Assembly: GCF_003054265.1 (NCBI RefSeq)
Contig: NZ_QBKT01000012.1
Span: 1 to 64,000, forward strand
Length of the DNA: 64,000 bases
Reading direction: 5' to 3'
DNA from: Kordia periserrulae
GTDB lineage: Bacteria; Bacteroidota; Bacteroidia; Flavobacteriales; Flavobacteriaceae
Shown here: piece after piece, positions 17,217 to 25,824 of the stretch
Layout: each line of letters opens with the position of its first letter
Numbering within the stretch: position 1 is the first letter of the stretch
Made by a program: the position numbers and the translations under genes
Notes under the pieces: model-generated
Database searches by the model: none
What the model saw: the letters and a program-made list of their open reading frames with translations, nothing else
What the model was told of the DNA's origin: nothing

Positions 17217-18539
17217 ATGCCTATTGTACCGTTGAAAATGCCCAAAATGGGTGAAAGTATCTCTGAAGCGACTGTCATCAGTTGGCTAAAAAATGTAGGA
17301 GATACCGTCGAAATAGAAGAAACTATCTTAGAAGTTGCTACTGATAAAGTAGATTCGGAAGTACCGTCGCCTTGTACAGGAACGATTACTGAAATTCGTT
17401 TTCAACCCAACGACATAGTGCCTGTTGGAGAAGTGATTGCATTGATTGATGCTTCCGAAGTTTCAGATGCCGAAGAAGATATCTCAAACAATACTACTAA
17501 AGAAGAAACTTCTGTAAAAACTCCTGCTAAAGAAGCGACTATTTCACAGCCAAATCACTCAGAACTAGCAACTCAAAACGCAGAATTTATACGAAATCCT
17601 GATGCTTTTCTTTCACCATTAGTCGTTAGTATTGCGAAAAAAGAAAACATGACGATTGAAGAAGTGCAAAGCATTCCAGGTACAGGAACGGACGGACGTA
17701 TTCGCAAAAGCGATGTCTTTAACTATCTTAAAAATAGAGCCTATCCGCTGGCAAGTCGCCCGCAACCACAACCACAACAACCGAAAAGCAATTACAATCC
17801 GCCACCAATCAAATTTGTGGAAGGACACGACAATGTGATTGAAATGGATCGCATGCGAAAAATGATTGCGGATCACATGGTATATTCCAAACATACCTCG
17901 CCACACGTGACTGCATATATTGAAATTGACGTGACCAATATGGTGAATTGGCGAAATGCAAACAAAGTAGCTTTTCAAGAAAAGTATGGAGAGCGACTCA
18001 CCTTTACACCATTATTTGTAGAAGCTGTTGCCAAAGCCATTATTGACTTTCCAGGCATCAACGCTTCGGTAACGGAAGACGGTAAAAAAATCATAGAACG
18101 CAAAGACATCAACATCGGAATGGCAACTGCTTTACCAAGTGGAAACTTGATTGTACCCGTAGTCAGAAATGCTGATGAGAAAAACTTAAAAGGTTTGGCT
18201 TCGGAAGTCAATCACTTAGCCAATGCTGCACGCGATAACAAACTTAAACCTGAAGAAATTCAAGGAAGTACATTTACAATCTCGAATGTAGGAACCTTTG
18301 GAAGCTTGATGGGAACGCCTATCATCAATCAACCCGAAGTTGCCATTCTCGCCTTAGGAATCATCAAAAAACGCCCTGAAGTTATCGAAACTGAAAACGG
18401 AGATGAAATTGCCATCAGAAGCATGATGTATCTCTCACTATCATTTGACCACAGAGTTGTAGATGGTTACCTTGGCGGGTCATTCCTAAGAAAAGTAGGT
18501 GATTATTTAGAACAATTTGATGCGAATAGAAGCATTTGA
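17217..18539 (+). CDS. 2-oxo acid dehydrogenase E2 (dihydrolipoyl acyltransferase)
   Basis: A 440-residue E2 core protein. The N-terminal lipoyl domain has the lipoylated Lys44 in ATDKVDSEV. An acidic/Thr linker follows, then a peripheral subunit-binding domain (about 130-170, VSIAKKENMTIEEVQSIPGT). After a Pro/Gln linker (RPQPQPQQP) comes the catalytic acyltransferase domain with SFDHRVVDG, whose His (about 412) is catalytic. It transfers acyl groups to CoA. The aminotransferase next to it and the fused E1 downstream point to branched-chain acyl-CoA formation (BkdB-like), though a pyruvate or broad-specificity complex cannot be excluded. E3 is not in the window. Confidence 0.92.
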   Translation: MPIVPLKMPKMGESISEATVISWLKNVGDTVEIEETILEVATDKVDSEVPSPCTGTITEIRFQPNDIVPVGEVIALIDASEVSDAEEDISNNTTKEETSVKTPAKEATISQPNHSELATQNAEFIRNPDAFLSPLVVSIAKKENMTIEEVQSIPGTGTDGRIRKSDVFNYLKNRAYPLASRPQPQPQQPKSNYNPPPIKFVEGHDNVIEMDRMRKMIADHMVYSKHTSPHVTAYIEIDVTNMVNWRNANKVAFQEKYGERLTFTPLFVEAVAKAIIDFPGINASVTEDGKKIIERKDINIGMATALPSGNLIVPVVRNADEKNLKGLASEVNHLANAARDNKLKPEEIQGSTFTISNVGTFGSLMGTPIINQPEVAILALGIIKKRPEVIETENGDEIAIRSMMYLSLSFDHRVVDGYLGGSFLRKVGDYLEQFDANRSI

Positions 18540-18753
18540 AACTGAACTTGAACTTGAAATCAAAACGTCACTTCGAGTGAATTTGCTGCTCATTGAGCCT
18601 GTCGAAATGCAGCAAATTAGTATCGAGAAGTACTATGAAACGAAAACAGACCTGAGATATTAATATTGAGTAGTGAGATTTCTTCGAATAAAAGCAAAGA
18701 GCAAATCAACAAAAAACGAAAAACAAACAACAAGCAATAAAAAACCCCACAAA
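18540..18753. repeat. Spacer with hairpin-forming repeat
   Basis: The gap between E2 and the aminotransferase gene contains a hairpin, AATTTGCTGC ... GCAGCAAATT (about 18580-18618). It is embedded in GTCACTTCGAG and CTGTCGAAATGC segments related to the dispersed TCGA-type repeats of this window. It could attenuate or process the polycistronic message. No gene is seen. Confidence 0.55.
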
Positions 18754-19815
18754 ATGATACAAACGCAACACATACACATCACACAAGCAAAAGAATCCAA
18801 CGTATCAAAACTTGATTTTGACAACATTCCGTTGGGAAGAACTTTTACTGATCACATGTTTATCTGTTCGTATGAAGATGGCGCATGGCAAACGCCAAGA
18901 ATTGAACCTTTGGGAATGATTCCAACACATCCCGCAGCGATGGCATTGCACTACGGACAAGCTATTTTTGAAGGAATGAAAGCAACGGTTGACGAAAATG
19001 GGGAGCCCTTATTATTTCGTCCAGAAGAAAATGCAAAGCGTTTAAACTTTAGCGCGCGTCGTATGGGAATGCCTGAATTTCCAGAGGAATTGTTTGTGGA
19101 AGGACTTAAAAAATTGGTAGATATGGAGCGCGGTTGGATTCCGCCACAAGAAGGAAGCGCCTTGTATTTACGTCCGTTTATGTATGCTACAGAGCCATTT
19201 ATTGGCATGCGTGCCGCGACAAGTTATCACTTTATGATTATTGCGTCACCTGCAGGACCGTTCTTTACGAAGCGAATCAAACTATATGCAGAAACCAAAT
19301 ACATTCGTGCGGCAGAAGGCGGAACAGGAGAAGCAAAAGCGGCGGGAAACTACGCGGCTGCCATTCGTCCAACGGAAATTGCAAAAAGTAAAGGATTTGA
19401 CCAAGTATTATGGTTAGATGCGCATGAATTTGAATACATTCAGGAAGTAGGAACCATGAATATATTCTTTAAAATCAACGGGAAATTCATCACGCCAAGT
19501 TTGGATGGTGCTATTCTAGACGGAATTACGCGAAAAAGTGTCATCACAATTCTAGAAGACAACGGTTACAAAGTAGAACAACGTCCTATCAAACTTTCAG
19601 AAATTATCGAAGCTTCTAACAACGGAACGCTTGAAGAAGCTTTCGGAACAGGAACAGCCGTTGGTATTGCGATGATTCAAGCTATTGGATACAAAGACGA
19701 AGAAATTCACGTATCTGACGAAAGTCCTGTCGGGCAACTAGTCATGGACACCATCAACGGAATTCGCTCAGGAAAACTAGCAGACACGCACAACTGGATG
19801 GTTGCAGTGAAGTAG
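18754..19815 (+). CDS. ilvE: Branched-chain amino acid aminotransferase
   Basis: A PLP enzyme of fold type IV that interconverts Leu, Ile or Val with their 2-oxo acids. The 353-residue chain shows the eukaryote-like BCAT layout: MALHYGQAIFEGMKA, PLP-binding Lys in EAKAAGNYAA, QVLWLDAHEFEYIQEVGTMN and GTGTAVGIA near the end. The ATG at 18754 is chosen because an upstream GTG (18673) would add 27 Lys/Thr-rich residues not typical of the family. Placed between E2 and E1, it would feed 2-oxo acids directly to the dehydrogenase complex. Confidence 0.93.
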   Translation: MIQTQHIHITQAKESNVSKLDFDNIPLGRTFTDHMFICSYEDGAWQTPRIEPLGMIPTHPAAMALHYGQAIFEGMKATVDENGEPLLFRPEENAKRLNFSARRMGMPEFPEELFVEGLKKLVDMERGWIPPQEGSALYLRPFMYATEPFIGMRAATSYHFMIIASPAGPFFTKRIKLYAETKYIRAAEGGTGEAKAAGNYAAAIRPTEIAKSKGFDQVLWLDAHEFEYIQEVGTMNIFFKINGKFITPSLDGAILDGITRKSVITILEDNGYKVEQRPIKLSEIIEASNNGTLEEAFGTGTAVGIAMIQAIGYKDEEIHVSDESPVGQLVMDTINGIRSGKLADTHNWMVAVK

Positions 19816-19943
19816 TTTTGAGTATTGAGATTATTTTGAAATGTTGAATGCTGAATTTTGAATTGACACTTCGACAAACTCAATTAACTTCACAAATCCA
19901 CAAAAAACAAACAATAAAGAACTAAAGCGAAGTGACCAAAAAC

Positions 19944-22016
19944 ATGAACAAAAAAACACTAGAAAAAGGATTTTCATTGCTCTGTACAGCAAAAGCAATG
20001 GCAACATTATACGAAGACAATTTTAAGCAAGTTTCTAAATACGTACATGCAACTTCACGCGGACACGAAGCGATTCAGTGTGCAGTGGGCATGCAATTGC
20101 TTCCGCAAGATTATGCCTTTCCCTACTATCGTGATGATGCCATGTTGCTTTCTATCGGAATGCGTCCGTATGACTTAATGTTGCAACTCTTAGCTAAAAA
20201 AGACGATCCGTTTTCTGGTGGACGTACCTATTACTCGCATCCAAGTTTAAAAGATGCAGACAAACCTAAAATTCCACACCAATCTTCGGCTACGGGAATG
20301 CAAACCATTCCTGCTACAGGTGTTGCGATGGGAATGAAATACAAAGAAATCCAAGGCATTGAAGACCAAGCGGCAAAAGATTCTCCGTTTGAAGATACGC
20401 GCGATTTGAATCCAATCACGGTGTGTTCATTGGGAGATGCTTCGGTGACCGAAGGAGAAATTGCAGAAGCGTTTCAAATGGCAGCCTTAAAACAATTGCC
20501 TATTCTCTATTTGGTACAAGACAATGGTTGGGATATTTCCGCAAATGAAGCGGAAACCAGAGCGCAAAATGCCGCAGAATATGCAGAAGGTTTCAAAGGA
20601 TTGGAAGCAATTTCTATTGATGGTGCTAATTTTATAGAAAGCTATCAAACGCTGGAAAAAGTGATTAAAACTATTCGTGACGAACGTCGTCCTATCTTGG
20701 TTCATGCGAAAGTTCCATTGCTCAATCACCATACTTCAGGTGTGCGTATGGAATGGTACCGTGACGATTTGGAAGAAGCACGCTCGCGCGATCCGTATCC
20801 TGTGTTAAAACAGCAGTTAGTAGACAATGGTTTTTCTGCGGAAGCCATAAAAAAGATAGAAACAGACGCTATTGCCAAAGTAAAAGCTGATTTTGAAGAA
20901 GCGGTACAAGCAGAAGATCCAACACCAGCCGATTTATTTACACACGATTTTGCTCCAACACCTGTAACAGCTGAAGTTGGCGAACGCAGTCCAGCACGCG
21001 AAGAAAAAGTCGTGATGGTTGATTGTGCCTTATTTGCGGTTGAAGAACTCATGCGCGAACACAAAGAATGTCTGCTTTACGGACAAGATGTAGGCGGCCG
21101 TTTGGGTGGTGTTTTCCGTGAAGCGGCAACCTTAGCGCAAAAATTTGGAGACGACCGCGTGTTCAATACGCCTATTCAAGAAGCCTTTATTGTGGGTTCT
21201 ACGGTGGGAATGAGTGCGGTTGGACTAAAACCCATCGTGGAAGTTCAGTTTGCCGATTATATTTGGCCAGGACTCAATCAGTTGTTTACGGAAGTGAGTC
21301 GTTCGTGTTACTTATCTAACGGAAAATGGCCTGTTTCTATGATTCTACGTGTGCCGATTGGGGCATATGGAAGTGGCGGACCGTATCATTCATCTTCGGT
21401 AGAATCTGTTTTAACGAATATTAGAGGTATCAAAATTGCCTATCCAAGCAACGGAGCCGATTTAAAAGGTTTGATGAAAGCAGCTTATCACGATCCAAAT
21501 CCCGTAGTTATTTTAGAGCATAAAGGTTTGTATTGGTCAAAAGTACCAGGCACCAAAGGCGCAACTTCGATAGAGCCTTCAGAAGACTATATGTTGCCTT
21601 TCGGGAAAGCAAATGTGCTACAAGAAATATGGAAGCAAGACGAAAAAGAAACTTTAACAGTGATTACCTACGGAATGGGAACGCATTGGGCAATGAATGC
21701 TTCGGAAGGACGACGCGAAAATATTGAAATCATCGACTTGCGAACGTTGTTTCCATTAGATGAAGAAACAATTATCGAATCGGTTCAAAAAACAGGAAAG
21801 TGTTTGATCGTTACCGAAGAACCTGTCAACAACTCGTTTGCGCGCGCTATAGCGGGAATGATTCAAGAAAAATGCTTTAAATATTTGGATGCGCCAGTCA
21901 TGGTAATTGGTTCGGAAAACATGCCTGCCATTCCACTCAACAGCACATTAGAACAAACTATGATTCCATCTACAGAAAAAGTAAAAGTGAAGATTGAAGA
22001 GTTGTTAATGTTTTAA
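19944..22016 (+). CDS. 2-oxo acid dehydrogenase E1, fused alpha and beta subunits
   Basis: A 690-residue protein joins both halves of a heterotetrameric E1. Residues about 1-330 are the alpha part, with SRGHEAIQCAVG and the thiamine-diphosphate motif GDASVTEGE...QDNGWDIS. Residues about 350-690 are the beta part, with LLYGQDVGGRLGGVFREAA, TPIQEAFIVG and VEVQFADYIWPGLNQL. With E2 and ilvE upstream, the likely substrates are branched-chain 2-oxo acids. A GTG at 19932 would add four residues; the ATG is preferred. Alpha-beta fusions of this sort are common in Bacteroidota. The gene is 128 bp after ilvE and probably cotranscribed. Confidence 0.9.
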   Translation: MNKKTLEKGFSLLCTAKAMATLYEDNFKQVSKYVHATSRGHEAIQCAVGMQLLPQDYAFPYYRDDAMLLSIGMRPYDLMLQLLAKKDDPFSGGRTYYSHPSLKDADKPKIPHQSSATGMQTIPATGVAMGMKYKEIQGIEDQAAKDSPFEDTRDLNPITVCSLGDASVTEGEIAEAFQMAALKQLPILYLVQDNGWDISANEAETRAQNAAEYAEGFKGLEAISIDGANFIESYQTLEKVIKTIRDERRPILVHAKVPLLNHHTSGVRMEWYRDDLEEARSRDPYPVLKQQLVDNGFSAEAIKKIETDAIAKVKADFEEAVQAEDPTPADLFTHDFAPTPVTAEVGERSPAREEKVVMVDCALFAVEELMREHKECLLYGQDVGGRLGGVFREAATLAQKFGDDRVFNTPIQEAFIVGSTVGMSAVGLKPIVEVQFADYIWPGLNQLFTEVSRSCYLSNGKWPVSMILRVPIGAYGSGGPYHSSSVESVLTNIRGIKIAYPSNGADLKGLMKAAYHDPNPVVILEHKGLYWSKVPGTKGATSIEPSEDYMLPFGKANVLQEIWKQDEKETLTVITYGMGTHWAMNASEGRRENIEIIDLRTLFPLDEETIIESVQKTGKCLIVTEEPVNNSFARAIAGMIQEKCFKYLDAPVMVIGSENMPAIPLNSTLEQTMIPSTEKVKVKIEELLMF

Positions 22017-22356
22017 TTGTCAATTTGTTAATGTGTTAATTTGATGATTTGAAAATACCTAGCGTCTAGCAGCAAAGTGAAGTTTTCAAAATCAAAATAA
22101 TAGATTCCTGCCTACGCAGGAATGACAGGTTGAAAAAAACGAAAAAACTTGAATTGAGCAAAGCGATAGAAAAAAAGTCTAAAAATCTAATAGCAAAGCG
22201 GTCTAGACTCTAGCAGCGAAGCGAATCTAATTCTTAATCGTAAATATATAAAATTACGCTAGATGCGAATTCTAATAGAAACTTAAAATATGCTAATTTA
22301 AAGCGTTTGCAACCATAAGATAAGAGCATTTTTAGTCCAAAAACATCAAAACTTTT
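22017..22356. repeat. Intergenic region with palindromic repeats
   Basis: This gap holds a hairpin repeat at 22104-22127 (ATTCCTGC-CTAC-GCAGGAAT followed by GACA), which recurs at 48578-48601 and 50315-50338. It also holds several decayed copies of a CTAGCAGCAAAGTGA / CTAGCAGCGAAGCGA unit (22068-22225). No promoter or RNA gene could be assigned. Confidence 0.7.
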
Positions 22357-22497
22357 ATGGATTTACAGACGAAAATCAGTCATTTTAAAAAAGCTGCGGT
22401 ACTTTTGAACAAAAGCAACGGAGGTTTTCGTAGAAAGATGCGGAGGTTGTACCTAAAAGTAGCGGAGAAAAAAATAAAAGCTGCGGTGCTTTTATAG
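22357..22497 (+). CDS. Possible 46-residue basic peptide
   Basis: The frame reads MDLQTKISHFKKAAVLLNKS, then NGGFRRKMRRLYLKVAEKK, and ends IKAAVLL. It is strongly basic, with a KKAAVLL-like segment at both ends. The DNA carries a recurring GCTGCGG / GCAACGGAGG / GATGCGGAGG / GTAGCGGAG pattern, so the frame may be a by-product of a repeat rather than a gene. A terminator at 22521-22553 lies just after it, but that also serves the minus-strand gene. No homology evidence and no clear promoter. Confidence 0.3.
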   Translation: MDLQTKISHFKKAAVLLNKSNGGFRRKMRRLYLKVAEKKIKAAVLL

Positions 22498-22520
22498 CTG
22501 TTTTCATTAGAAAAAATAAA

Positions 22521-22553
22521 AAAAGCCTTGAAACTAAATGCTTCAAGGCTTTT
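22521..22553. terminator. Bidirectional terminator
   Basis: AAAAGCCTTGAA and TTCAAGGCTTTT form a perfect 12-bp stem around ACTAAATGC, with A/T runs on both sides. It serves the minus-strand DUF4136 gene (ending at 22572) and can also stop plus-strand transcripts. Confidence 0.85.
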
Positions 22554-22571
22554 CTCTATGTGATATTGTCT

Positions 22572-23126
22572 TTATTGCGATTCTGCCATTGGCGGATATT
22601 CCTTCATAATTTCCTTGACAAATTCTTGAATACGCGCTTCTTTCTTTTCAATATTGCTTGTATTTAATAAATTTCCTGCGCCTCTTCCCTGCCATACCAA
22701 TTCTTTCTGTTTGGTATCAATCAAATCGATGTAAAGGACACCTTCAATGCGAGTTCGTACGGTTTGCATTCCGCCGCCCCAAATCCAAGGATTCCAGCCC
22801 CAGCCCCAACCGCCGAAGCCACCCCAACCCCAATTGTTGTTAAGGTCTACGCGCTTGTTCGCTTTGGTCATGATGTTTACCAATAAATCTGGATTCTCTG
22901 ATTTTACAAAACCTTTGGCAATCATTTCATTTTCAATAGATCGAAGAATTCTTTTTTTGTCTAAGTCTGAAATCTCTGCTTGGTCAATTCCAGTTTTATA
23001 AAACGCGAAGGTTTTATAGGATTTAAAATCTGCTTCTTGGTCATAATCGGCAACCACTCTTACCGAAATACAAGAAGTGACGAGCAATAAGGCAACTATT
23101 GGAAATAGTAGTTTTAATTTTTTCAT
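22572..23126 (-). CDS. DUF4136 domain lipoprotein
   Basis: A 184-residue protein with SPII signal MKKLKLLFPIVALLLVTSC (Cys19). The mature part follows the DUF4136 pattern: ADFKSYKTFAFYKTG, then a helix IENEMIAKGFV, then NPDLLVNIMTK, a Trp/Gly-rich loop (about 97-117, repeated GWGG and GWGW), and GVLYIDLIDTKQKELVWQGRG. Members are envelope lipoproteins of unknown role. It lies 44 bp downstream of hutU on the same strand; the pairing is probably coincidental. Confidence 0.88.
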   Translation of the reverse strand: MKKLKLLFPIVALLLVTSCISVRVVADYDQEADFKSYKTFAFYKTGIDQAEISDLDKKRILRSIENEMIAKGFVKSENPDLLVNIMTKANKRVDLNNNWGWGGFGGWGWGWNPWIWGGGMQTVRTRIEGVLYIDLIDTKQKELVWQGRGAGNLLNTSNIEKKEARIQEFVKEIMKEYPPMAESQ

Positions 23127-23170
23127 ATCACTGCTTTTTTTGGGTTACTATATTATACGTAATCGAGGTT

Positions 23171-25159
23171 TCAACTTAATAACGCATCGTCTACCATGTT
23201 GGGAAGTGTTACTTTTAAATTTGGTTCGACTTCCATGGCACGCTTTATCGCAAAAATAGCTTCTTCATTTCGCGCCCAACTTCTTCTGGCAATTCCATTA
23301 TTTACATCCCAAAATAACATGGATTGCAAACGTTTTGATGCTTCTTTACTACCATCAAGAACCATGCCGAAGCCACCATTAATTACTTCGCCCCAACCAA
23401 CGCCACCACCGTTGTGAATGGATACCCAAGTAGCACCTCTAAAACTGTCACCAATAACATTGTGAATTGCCATATCTGCCGTAAATCGAGAACCATCATA
23501 TATGTTTGAAGTTTCTCTGTAAGGCGAGTCGGTTCCAGAAACATCATGATGATCGCGACCGAGAATGACTGGTCCAATTTCACCACGTTCAATAGCATCG
23601 TTAAACGCTTGCGCAATTTTCACGCGCCCTTCTGCATCGGCATAAAGAATTCGCGCTTGCGAACCAACGACCAGTTTGTTTTCCTGCGCGCCTTGTATCC
23701 AACGAATATTGTCTGCCATTTGCTGCTGAATTTCCGCAGGAGATACTTTCATGATTTCTTCCAATACCTCACACGCAATTTGATCGGTTTTGGCTAAATC
23801 TTCTGGTTTTCCAGATGCACAAACCCAACGGAAAGGTCCAAATCCGTAATCGAAACACATTGGACCCATAATGTCTTGTACGTAACTTGGATATTTAAAA
23901 TCGATATTGTTTTCTGCCATGATATCTGCGCCAGCGCGAGAAGCTTCCAACAAAAAGGCATTTCCATAGTCAAAGAAATACGTTCCTTTTGCCGCATGCT
24001 TGTTAACAGACGCTGCGTGTCTGCGCAAGGTTTCTTGTATTTTTTCTTTAAAAAGCGAAGGATTATTTGCCATCATCTCATTGGATTCCTCATAGGAAAG
24101 TCCGATAGGATAATATCCACCAGCCCACGGATTGTGCAACGAGGTTTGATCGCTTCCTAAATCGACAAACACATCTTCCACATCAAACTTTTCCCAAACA
24201 TCCACCACATTTCCTTGATAGGCAATAGAAACGACTTCTTTATTCGCTTTTGCCGTACGAACTCTTGTGACCAATTCATCTAGATCATGAATAACTTCAT
24301 CTACCCAACCTTGCGAGTGACGCGTTTGTGTTGCTTTCGGATTGACTTCCGCACAGACGGTTATACAACCTGCAATGTTTCCAGCTTTGGGTTGCGCGCC
24401 GCTCATACCTCCCAATCCAGCAGTGAGGAATAGTTTTCCTTCCAAACCTTCACCGTTTTTGGCAATTTTTCGTCCGCCGTTGAGTACCGTAATCGTTGTT
24501 CCGTGTACAATTCCTTGTGGTCCGATATACATATAACTTCCTGCGGTCATTTGTCCGTACTGCGTAACGCCTAATGCGTTGAACTTTTCCCAATCGTCAG
24601 GTTGTGAGTAGTTCGGAATCATCATTCCGTTAGTTACCACCACTCTTGGCGCATCTTTGTGCGATGGAAACAATCCTAGCGGATGCCCAGAATACATGAC
24701 CAACGTTTGCTCGTCGTTCATTTCTGCCAAATACTGCATCACCAACAGATATTGCGCCCAATTTTGAAACACAGCTCCGTTTCCTCCATACGTAATTAAT
24801 TCGTGCGGATGTTGCGCTACAGCATAATCTAAATTGTTTTGAATCATCAACATGATGGCTTTAGCCTGTGTTGATTTTCCAGGATATTCGTCTATTGGAC
24901 GCGCATACATTTTATAATCTGGACGAAAACGATACATGTAGATTCTCCCATAAGTTTCCAATTCGTTTTTAAACTCTGGCAACAATACTTCATGATGTTT
25001 TTTGTCAAAATAGCGCAGCGCATTTCGCAATGCTAGTTTCTTTTCTTCTGCGGAGAGTATTTCTTTTCGCTTTGGTGCATGATTGATGTTGGTGTCGTAG
25101 GGTTTTGGTGTTGGTAATTCGTTTGGAATTCCTTGTAAAATATGTGCTTTAAACGTCAT
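23171..25159 (-). CDS. hutU: Urocanate hydratase
   Basis: Second step of histidine breakdown: urocanate plus water gives imidazolone propionate, using NAD+ as an electrophilic cofactor. The 662-residue chain holds the family blocks YGGNGAVFQNWAQY, TAGLGGMSGAQPKAGNIAG, FVDLGSDQTSLHNPWAGGYYP, FDYGFGPFRWVC and NGGGVGWGEVINGGFG. It is about 100 residues longer than the Pseudomonas and Bacillus enzymes, a length I associate with the Bacteroidota subgroup. The other hut genes are not in the window. Confidence 0.95.
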   Translation of the reverse strand: MTFKAHILQGIPNELPTPKPYDTNINHAPKRKEILSAEEKKLALRNALRYFDKKHHEVLLPEFKNELETYGRIYMYRFRPDYKMYARPIDEYPGKSTQAKAIMLMIQNNLDYAVAQHPHELITYGGNGAVFQNWAQYLLVMQYLAEMNDEQTLVMYSGHPLGLFPSHKDAPRVVVTNGMMIPNYSQPDDWEKFNALGVTQYGQMTAGSYMYIGPQGIVHGTTITVLNGGRKIAKNGEGLEGKLFLTAGLGGMSGAQPKAGNIAGCITVCAEVNPKATQTRHSQGWVDEVIHDLDELVTRVRTAKANKEVVSIAYQGNVVDVWEKFDVEDVFVDLGSDQTSLHNPWAGGYYPIGLSYEESNEMMANNPSLFKEKIQETLRRHAASVNKHAAKGTYFFDYGNAFLLEASRAGADIMAENNIDFKYPSYVQDIMGPMCFDYGFGPFRWVCASGKPEDLAKTDQIACEVLEEIMKVSPAEIQQQMADNIRWIQGAQENKLVVGSQARILYADAEGRVKIAQAFNDAIERGEIGPVILGRDHHDVSGTDSPYRETSNIYDGSRFTADMAIHNVIGDSFRGATWVSIHNGGGVGWGEVINGGFGMVLDGSKEASKRLQSMLFWDVNNGIARRSWARNEEAIFAIKRAMEVEPNLKVTLPNMVDDALLS

Positions 25160-25294
25160 TTTTGTGTGTGATTAGATAAGTATTCGTATTTCTTAAAGTT
25201 TGCTAATAATAGCGTGTACTAAGGATACCGAATGTCCACACGATGAAAATGTGCCGTTGCTTTTTTGTATTTCATAAAAGTATGATCCATGAAA

Positions 25295-25447
25295 TTACGT
25301 TCTTTTTTTGTTAAATCCGTACGGGCAATGTTTGCAACCGCTTTCGCAACAATAGCCTCTTTTTAGGTGAAATTGCTCCGTAAACACCTTATAACCTTCG
25401 GGCGAAAGATAAAAATCGCCTTCTTCGATGGGAATTAATTTCTTCAT
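25295..25447 (-). CDS. DUF5522-type small Cys-rich protein
   Basis: A 50-residue protein, MKKLIPIEEGDFYLSPEGYK followed by VFTEQFHLKRGYCCESGCKH and CPYGF. It has the DFYxxxEGYxVFTExFHLxRGYCCxSGCxHCPYGF block I know from DUF5522, a family probably binding a metal through its four Cys and His. A -7-like box TACCTTTG (minus strand, 25453-25460) ends so close to the ATG that the message could be nearly leaderless. It lies upstream of hutU on the same strand and divergent from the next gene. Confidence 0.85.
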   Translation of the reverse strand: MKKLIPIEEGDFYLSPEGYKVFTEQFHLKRGYCCESGCKHCPYGFNKKRT

Positions 25448-25494
25448 TTCTACAAAGGTACTTAAATTGGCTCAAATTTTGAACGGCAATAGTC

Positions 25495-25818
25495 ATGGTT
25501 TTGATATGGAAATTTATGGTTCCTAAAGGTTTTCGGGGAATTACCTTGTTTCCTTTTATTTTTTTGCGTGATGCGAATGATAAAAGCAATGCTACGTTGA
25601 TTCATCATGAAAAGATTCATTTGCGACAGCAGCTAGAATTGTTGATTGTTCCTTTTTATATCGTGTATTTTTTAGAGTGGTTGATTCGATTTTGCATTTA
25701 CAGAAATAGTTATGTTGCCTACAAAACCTTGAGTTTTGAACAGGAAGCCTATCGAAACGAACACAATTTTGAGTATTTAAAAACACGAAAGTTATTTCAA
25801 TTTTTACGGTATTTTTGA
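25495..25818 (+). CDS. Membrane protein with HExxH motif
   Basis: The 107-residue protein reads VPKGFRGITLFPFIFLRD, then LIHHEKIHLRQQLELL, a membrane segment (IVPFYIVYFLEWLIRFCIY) and FEQEAYRNEHNFEYLKTRK. HEKIH is an HExxH zinc site, and the downstream Glu-rich helix (EQEAYRNE) could supply the third ligand, as in small M48/M56-like membrane proteases. The protein is very short for a peptidase, so activity is not proven. Its stop lies 6 bp before the next gene, and the following genes form a tight plus-strand run through hemL. Confidence 0.7.
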   Translation: MVLIWKFMVPKGFRGITLFPFIFLRDANDKSNATLIHHEKIHLRQQLELLIVPFYIVYFLEWLIRFCIYRNSYVAYKTLSFEQEAYRNEHNFEYLKTRKLFQFLRYF

Positions 25819-25824
25819 GCTTGA

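Noticed and set aside
23222-23240. tRNA-like GGTTCGA sequence
   Set aside because: It lies inside hutU and has no acceptor or anticodon arms around it; I found no tRNA in the window.
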